11,613 nt of DNA from Dehalococcoidia bacterium (GTDB lineage: Bacteria > Chloroflexota > Dehalococcoidia > GIF9 > UBA5620). The notes below the pieces were generated by a model that was not told where the DNA came from, made no database searches, and saw only the letters and a list, made by a program, of their open reading frames with translations. The first letter of the stretch is position 1; the number at the start of each line of letters is the position of its first letter. Shown here piece after piece: positions 8,073 to 11,613 of this stretch. The DNA lies in assembly GCA_016783225.1 (NCBI GenBank), contig JADHWZ010000051.1, positions 1 to 11,613 of the forward strand. The letters run 5' to 3'. The translations under genes were made by a program, and so were the position numbers.

Positions 8073-9710
8073 TCATTCCAGTGAGACTACGTAGCTATAG
8101 TGGGGCTGACCGCCAGACACCATCTCGACCTGCTTCTCAGGGAGCTTGCCGCGGAGTTCCCGGACTATCTGCTCAGCGTCAGCTGCCTGAACATCCACGC
8201 CGTAATACAGAGTCACCACTTCCGCCGCCTCAACCCCCACCTTATCCAGGGCTTCGAAAAGAACCTCCGCCGCGCTATCACCGGCAGCCACCAGTTCCTC
8301 ATCATCAACGATGGCTATGGCTTGCCCCTTGCTTATCTTCAAGCCTTTTATTTGAGTACCACGCACTGCCTTGGTCACTTCTACTGTCTTCACCGTGGCT
8401 ATAGCTTCCTCCATAGCCCGAGCGTTTTCCTGCAGACCTCCTTCATAATTGAAACCAATCAGAGCCGCCACTCCCTGAGGGAAGGTCCTGGTCGGCACCA
8501 CAGCTATTTCTTTGGATGTTAATGGCTGGACTTGAGAAGCAGTAGAAATGATATTCTTATTGTTGGGCAATAGAACAACTTTCTGTGACGGCACCGATTC
8601 TACCGCTTCAAGTATCTCCTGAACGCTGGGATTCATTGTCTGCCCACCTGGGACTACTGCCGCTGCTCCTAAACTCTGGAGAACCTCTTTCACTCCATTT
8701 CCAGCTGCTACAGCTACTACAGCCACATCAGAGGCCGGCAACTTCTCCCGCTGCATCTCAACAAAGCCCACATGCTGGTCATCCATATTCTGAACCTGTA
8801 GCTGATGCAGAGTACCTAGCGAAGTAGCATACCGTATGACACTGCCGGGGTCGTAGGTGTGGATATGCACCCTGACAGTGGTCTCATCACCAACGACGAC
8901 AAGAGATTGCCCCTCACCTTCCAGCTTCTTTCTGATTCTGTCCAGATTGAGTTTTTGGCCTTCAAGCAGGAAATTGGTGCAGTAACCGTAGGGCTCCCCT
9001 GATTCAACCGGGAGCTCGGCGGCCGCGGAACCCACAGGCAAATCGGCAGTAACCATCTGGGGTCTGCGGTACTGCATTTCTTCCATTTCTCCCCTCAAGT
9101 AACGAAGTGCTCCTTCGAGCAATATGTATATTCCCTGTCCCCCAGCATCCACCACCCCGGCCTCACGCAACACAGGTAACAAAAGGGGAGTCCTAGCTAC
9201 TGAATCCCTAGCTGCCTTGACCACAGCCCCCATTACACTGGTCATGTCATCAGGATTGGCTTGGGCAGCTACTTCAGCAGCTGCGGATGCATCCCGAATT
9301 ACCGTCAACATAGTTCCCTCTACCGGTTGTGATAATCCGTTATAGGCAGTACGCGATGCCTCACTCAGCGCTAGTGCCCAATCACGCCCAGTGATGGATT
9401 CCTTCTCAGTAAGCCCTTTCGCAAGGCCACGGAAGAACTGGGACAAGATCACCCCTGAATTTCCTCGAGCGCCCATCAAGGCACCCTGGGCCATCGCCTT
9501 AACCACAGATGTGAGGTCATTGAGCGGAGCTCGGGCAGCCTCTTCCATGGTTGAGCGCATAGTGAGCAACATGTTTGTCCCGGTGTCACCATCAGGCACA
9601 GGGAAGACATTTATGGCATTAATGTCTGGAACGCTTTTCTCCAGCCATCTGCTGCCAGCATCAAACATACCTCTCAGGTCCTCGCCCCTACAGAAAACGA
9701 TCTGAGTCAT
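8073..9710 (-). CDS. fakA: DAK2-domain fatty acid kinase subunit (FakA/YloV family)
   Basis: In bacteria, FakA phosphorylates fatty acids bound to a DegV-type carrier protein (FakB), feeding exogenous acids into phospholipid synthesis. This protein has 545 residues, the normal length. The N-terminal DhaL-type kinase domain (about 1-205) shows NVFPVPDGDTGTNM at 34-47, with the Mg/ATP-binding aspartates D40 and D42, then GARGNSGVILSQ at 80-91 and AGVVDAGGQG at 184-193. The middle domain includes YGYCTNFLLEG at 241-251 and the histidine-containing VHIHTYDPG at 281-289. The C-terminal DegV-like/YloV domain includes LLPNNKNI at 380-387 and YYGVDV at 502-507. The ATG at 9710 follows AAGGAG. No fakB is next to it. 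It is transcribed divergently from rpmB, a common arrangement for yloV-like genes and L28. Confidence 0.93.
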   Translation of the reverse strand: MTQIVFCRGEDLRGMFDAGSRWLEKSVPDINAINVFPVPDGDTGTNMLLTMRSTMEEAARAPLNDLTSVVKAMAQGALMGARGNSGVILSQFFRGLAKGLTEKESITGRDWALALSEASRTAYNGLSQPVEGTMLTVIRDASAAAEVAAQANPDDMTSVMGAVVKAARDSVARTPLLLPVLREAGVVDAGGQGIYILLEGALRYLRGEMEEMQYRRPQMVTADLPVGSAAAELPVESGEPYGYCTNFLLEGQKLNLDRIRKKLEGEGQSLVVVGDETTVRVHIHTYDPGSVIRYATSLGTLHQLQVQNMDDQHVGFVEMQREKLPASDVAVVAVAAGNGVKEVLQSLGAAAVVPGGQTMNPSVQEILEAVESVPSQKVVLLPNNKNIISTASQVQPLTSKEIAVVPTRTFPQGVAALIGFNYEGGLQENARAMEEAIATVKTVEVTKAVRGTQIKGLKISKGQAIAIVDDEELVAAGDSAAEVLFEALDKVGVEAAEVVTLYYGVDVQAADAEQIVRELRGKLPEKQVEMVSGGQPHYSYVVSLE

Positions 9711-9719
9711 TCTTCTCCT

Positions 9720-9747
9720 TTGCTTACTTGGGCAATTGTGGTATTAT
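9720..9747 (+). promoter_or_regulatory. predicted rpmB promoter
   Basis: TTGCTT (9720-9725) and TATTAT (9742-9747) are spaced by 16 bases. The -10 matches consensus at five of six positions, the -35 more weakly. The predicted start near 9754 gives a leader of about 40 bases with GGAGGAGG. The element interlocks with the fakA promoter on the other strand. Confidence 0.5.
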
Positions 9748-9764
9748 TCTACTACTCTTGTCAA
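9735..9764 (-). promoter_or_regulatory. predicted fakA promoter
   Basis: On the minus strand a perfect -35 TTGACA (9759-9764) is followed after 18 bases by CACAAT (9735-9740), a four-of-six -10. Transcription would start near 9728, leaving a leader of under 20 bases that contains the AAGGAG ribosome-binding site. It overlaps the oppositely directed rpmB promoter. Confidence 0.5.
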
Positions 9765-9775
9765 GCCTACCCTGT

Positions 9776-9783
9776 GGAGGAGG
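9776..9783 (+). promoter_or_regulatory. strong ribosome-binding site that fixes the rpmB TTG start
   Basis: GGAGGAGG, nearly a full complement of the 16S rRNA 3' end, sits ten bases before the TTG at 9794. It supports that TTG as the start over the TTG at 9728, which would add 22 residues unlike any L28. Confidence 0.7.
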
Positions 9784-9793
9784 AATTAACGAT

Positions 9794-9982
9794 TTGGCTA
9801 GAAGATGCGACATCTGTGGGAAAACAGTTCAATATGGCAACCAGGTAAGTCACTCCAAACGCCATACTAAACGACGCTGGCTACCCAATATTCAGCCAGC
9901 CACAATTACTGTCGACGGTAAACCGAAACGGCTCAATATGTGCACGCGTTGCTTGCGCACCCAACACAAACTAGCCCACTGA
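9794..9982 (+). CDS. rpmB: 50S ribosomal protein L28, zinc-ribbon form
   Basis: L28 is a small basic protein of the large ribosomal subunit. Starting at the TTG at 9794, the protein has 62 residues, the usual size, and opens MARRCDICGK. It keeps the family stretch VSHSKRHTKRRWLPN at 18-32 and the end CTRCLRT at 50-56. Both CxxC pairs, C5/C8 and C50/C53, are present, so this is the zinc-binding (C+) version. The rare TTG start is compensated by a strong GGAGGAGG upstream. It is the only plus-strand gene recognised as intact in the window. Its last 12 bases overlap the end of the convergent rpe gene. No separate terminator is visible. Confidence 0.95.
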   Translation: MARRCDICGKTVQYGNQVSHSKRHTKRRWLPNIQPATITVDGKPKRLNMCTRCLRTQHKLAH

Positions 9983-10648
9983 ATCAAGCGCTCTCCTCAT
10001 CTCATGTAACGCTTTACCCACATCTTGTTCAGAACCAAAAATCGCAGCTCCGGCAACCAGAACGTCGGCTCCAGCTTGAGCTACCCCTGGAGCTATACTA
10101 GCAGTGATGCCACCATCGACCTCCAACTCTACATTGGCTTGCCTACGATCCAGCACTTCTCGCAGCCGAGCTATCTTATCCATCATACTTCCAATGAAAG
10201 CCTGGCCCCCAAACCCGGGATTGACGGTCATAACCAATACCAAGTCAAGTAGAGGAAGGACCTCGTCTACCAAACTCAAGGGAGTAGCTGGGTTCACCGC
10301 TACTCCCACTCTGATGCCTAACCCCTTTATTGTCTCAATCAAGCGGTGCAGATGCTGGCCGACTTCAACATGAACTGTGATAATGTCAGCTCCAGCCTCG
10401 GCAAACTGTAGAATATGGTTCTCTGGTCGCTCAATCATCAAGTGCACATCGAGGGGCAGGTTAGTCCAAGAACGAAGAGACGCCACCACTGGAGCACCGA
10501 TAGTAATGTTAGGCACAAAGTGTCCGTCCATGACATCGACGTGAATATAGTCGGCGCCGGCTTTGGCCACCTCGGCAACTTGTTCCCCAAGGCGACTAAA
10601 GTCAGCGGAAAGAATCGACGGCGCCAGTTTAGTTCGTGTACTTCTCAT
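9971..10648 (-). CDS. rpe: ribulose-phosphate 3-epimerase
   Basis: Rpe interconverts D-ribulose 5-phosphate and D-xylulose 5-phosphate in the pentose phosphate pathway. From the ATG at 10648 the protein has 225 residues, the family's normal length, folding as a TIM barrel. Expected motifs are present: LAPSILSADF at 8-17, HVDVMDGHFVPN at 36-47 with metal ligand H36 and catalytic D38, DVHLMI at 67-72 with H69, VMTVNPGFGGQ at 139-149 and VDGGI at 177-181 with catalytic D178. A TTG four codons upstream (10660) is an alternative start; neither has a clear Shine-Dalgarno. The start lies inside the tail of an argH remnant (stop at 10629-10631). This suggests it was once translationally coupled behind an intact argH, and its current promoter is not evident. 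Its 3' end overlaps rpmB tail to tail. Confidence 0.95.
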   Translation of the reverse strand: MRSTRTKLAPSILSADFSRLGEQVAEVAKAGADYIHVDVMDGHFVPNITIGAPVVASLRSWTNLPLDVHLMIERPENHILQFAEAGADIITVHVEVGQHLHRLIETIKGLGIRVGVAVNPATPLSLVDEVLPLLDLVLVMTVNPGFGGQAFIGSMMDKIARLREVLDRRQANVELEVDGGITASIAPGVAQAGADVLVAGAAIFGSEQDVGKALHEMRRALDSVG

Positions 10649-11038
10649 TGCTCGACTCAATAAGCTTCGCAGTTCGGAACAAGGCCGCTGCTATCTGCTC
10701 AGGGGCTGCGGCGACGACAGCGTTCCGAGCTGCGACTGAGGTTTCCAGCATGATCTCATAGATATCCTTGGCAAAAACAGCGAGAATTCGCGATACTCGT
10801 CCAAACTCAGCTCTCAGAAGCTTCTATTCTTGCCGATAGCATATTGTACTAGCTTACCTGCAGTGTTGTCTAACTTACCTACAGTGCTGTGTGCCTCACG
10901 GAGAGGCGACCCCTTTCTCACCAGATAGTCAGCAAGATGAGTAGCTAACGTGTAGCTGTCTGTCATGAAATCTTGCATCTGAGTGGCATTGATTTTCAGC
11001 GCCTTTATCAGCCTTGCAAAGCACTCTGGTCGAAGACA
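10629..11038 (-). pseudogene. argH: C-terminal remnant of argininosuccinate lyase
   Basis: Argininosuccinate lyase makes arginine and fumarate in the last step of arginine synthesis. The minus strand encodes its C-terminal part in two frames. The first frame has FARLIKALKINATQM and then HLADYLVRKGSPLREAHS, the family's usual C-terminal motif. The second frame has AKDIYEIM, SVAARNAV and APEQIAAAL. Three lesions break it: an in-frame TGA at 10814-10816, a 21-base tandem duplication (10844-10885) that inserts seven codons after TVGKL, and a one-base loss at a T run (10773-10777) that shifts the frame. Upstream of about 11038 the frame meets a TGA and family similarity ends, so the N-terminal three quarters or more of the gene are missing. 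The original stop, TAA at 10629-10631, overlaps the rpe start. The family call is confident; I infer it is no longer functional. Confidence 0.8.
10844..10885 (-). repeat. 21-base tandem duplication inside the argH remnant
   Basis: Two adjacent copies on the minus strand begin ACTGTAGGTAAGTTAGAC and ACTGCAGGTAAGCTAGTAC. They differ by a few substitutions and one shifted base. The second copy continues into the family-like sequence LVQYAI, so the first is an insertion that adds about seven residues. Divergence between the copies suggests the duplication is not recent. Confidence 0.6.
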
Positions 11039-11371
11039 TCACCTTCATCATAAGTGGTCAGACTGTGGTCGTAGAGGCAGACGTGACATTTCCTGCCCAC
11101 GACCAAACAATTACCTCGAAATTGTCCGAATATGAATTGCTATGCTATACTCTGGTTCCGGCACTATGACTCACTGCGTAGGCGCCAACGGGAGAGCCGG
11201 AGAGGTGGAACATCAGGTTAAAATGAACACTGATGAGCGAAAGGCCTAGCAATGGAGAAATCCAGCACATTTACGATTCTGGACAAGCTGGCGCCGATCT
11301 CTGGCCACCCCAAAGGAACTCCTGGCTGGCCTTTGTCATTAAGATCAACTACAAGGCAAGGAGCCAGCTAG

Positions 11372-11524
11372 TCTCTCGACAGTCCAGACGTCATAGATAT
11401 GGAAGTCCAGATGCCAGACATAGACATTGGCAAACCCGTACTAATCTTGTCTGCTGGAGCCCACACTACTCCCTATGCTTGACAGTCTGGAGGAGTCCCC
11501 ATTTCAGAGTTTCTACTCTTGTAG
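11372..11524 (+). pseudogene. C-terminal remnant of an ornithine/lysine-decarboxylase-like PLP enzyme
   Basis: A plus-strand stretch reads LDSPDVI, MPDIDIG and SAGAHTTPYA in order. This matches the end of fold-type III PLP decarboxylases (ornithine, lysine or diaminopimelate type), where CDS-x-D, a LPE/LPD-x-x-x-GD turn and GAYT occur at this spacing. It is broken. A TAG at 11369-11371 lies just before it and a TGA at 11480-11482 after PYA, with a further 13 codons (QSGGVPISEFLLL) to TAG at 11522-11524 where the natural C terminus would be. The active-site Cys of CDS is Leu here, and the Tyr of GAYT is His. Upstream, the same frame is open back to an ATG at 11252, but I see no family match there. 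The family match is by eye over about 35 residues. Confidence 0.5.
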
Positions 11525-11613
11525 GAGCGCATTGGTGCACGACTTGGTATTTGTTGAGAGTGACCCATTCTCACCTATCCGCTATATTTATCGGGTAAGC
11601 GGCACACTGTACT

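Noticed and set aside
9728..9793. N-terminal extension of L28 from an upstream TTG
   Set aside because: It would translate through the promoter and ribosome-binding site and add hydrophobic residues absent from L28; the TTG at 9794 has a strong GGAGGAGG.
11233..11598. 121-codon plus-strand frame at the right end
   Set aside because: Composition is rich in Arg, Ser, His and Trp with no motif; the decarboxylase-like remnant lies in a different frame of the same stretch.
1..11613. tRNA genes, CRISPR arrays, insertion sequences or a riboswitch
   Set aside because: No T-loop-like GGTTCGAATCC, regular direct repeats, transposase motifs or long conserved leader were found in the gaps.

Overview
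The window looks like a chromosomal housekeeping region of an anaerobic bacterium, most likely a member of the Chloroflexota close to the Dehalococcoidia. This placement is an inference from gene content and protein style: a ferredoxin-linked 2-oxoacid oxidoreductase, a tryptophanyl-tRNA synthetase with an iron-sulfur-type cysteine motif, a RecG with a long N-terminal extension, and the FakA/L28 pair. No rRNA, tRNA, CRISPR array, insertion sequence or phage gene was recognised.

Nearly every gene lies on the minus strand. From right to left in transcription order these are rpe, a DAK2/FakA-type fatty acid kinase, recG, argS, trpS, an inositol-monophosphatase-family gene, a two-cluster ferredoxin, and the alpha subunit of a 2-oxoacid:ferredoxin oxidoreductase that runs off the left edge. 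The one plus-strand gene, rpmB (ribosomal protein L28), is divergent from fakA across overlapping promoters, and its 3' end overlaps that of rpe by 12 bases. recG and argS are almost contiguous and probably cotranscribed. The ferredoxin and alpha subunit overlap by 8 bases and sit behind a strong sigma-70-like promoter.

Three intervals are not ordinary intergenic DNA. The right end (about 10.63-11.6 kb) contains decayed genes: the C-terminal part of an argininosuccinate lyase (argH) with an in-frame stop, a 21-base tandem duplication and a one-base frameshift, and facing away from it a C-terminal remnant of an ornithine/lysine-decarboxylase-like PLP enzyme. The recG-fakA gap (7527-8072) is unusually long and holds gene-like but frameshifted reading frames that I could not identify with confidence. 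The trpS-argS gap holds an AT-rich imperfect inverted repeat, and the trpS/IMPase gap holds a REP-like palindrome.

Together the intact genes cover translation (trpS, argS, rpmB), DNA repair (recG), lipid and sugar phosphate metabolism (fakA, rpe, IMPase) and anaerobic ferredoxin-linked 2-oxoacid oxidation. I see no convincing new multi-gene system. The points most worth a second look are the Fe-S-type TrpRS with an altered KMSKS loop, the decayed arginine/polyamine genes, and the unexplained recG-fakA gap.
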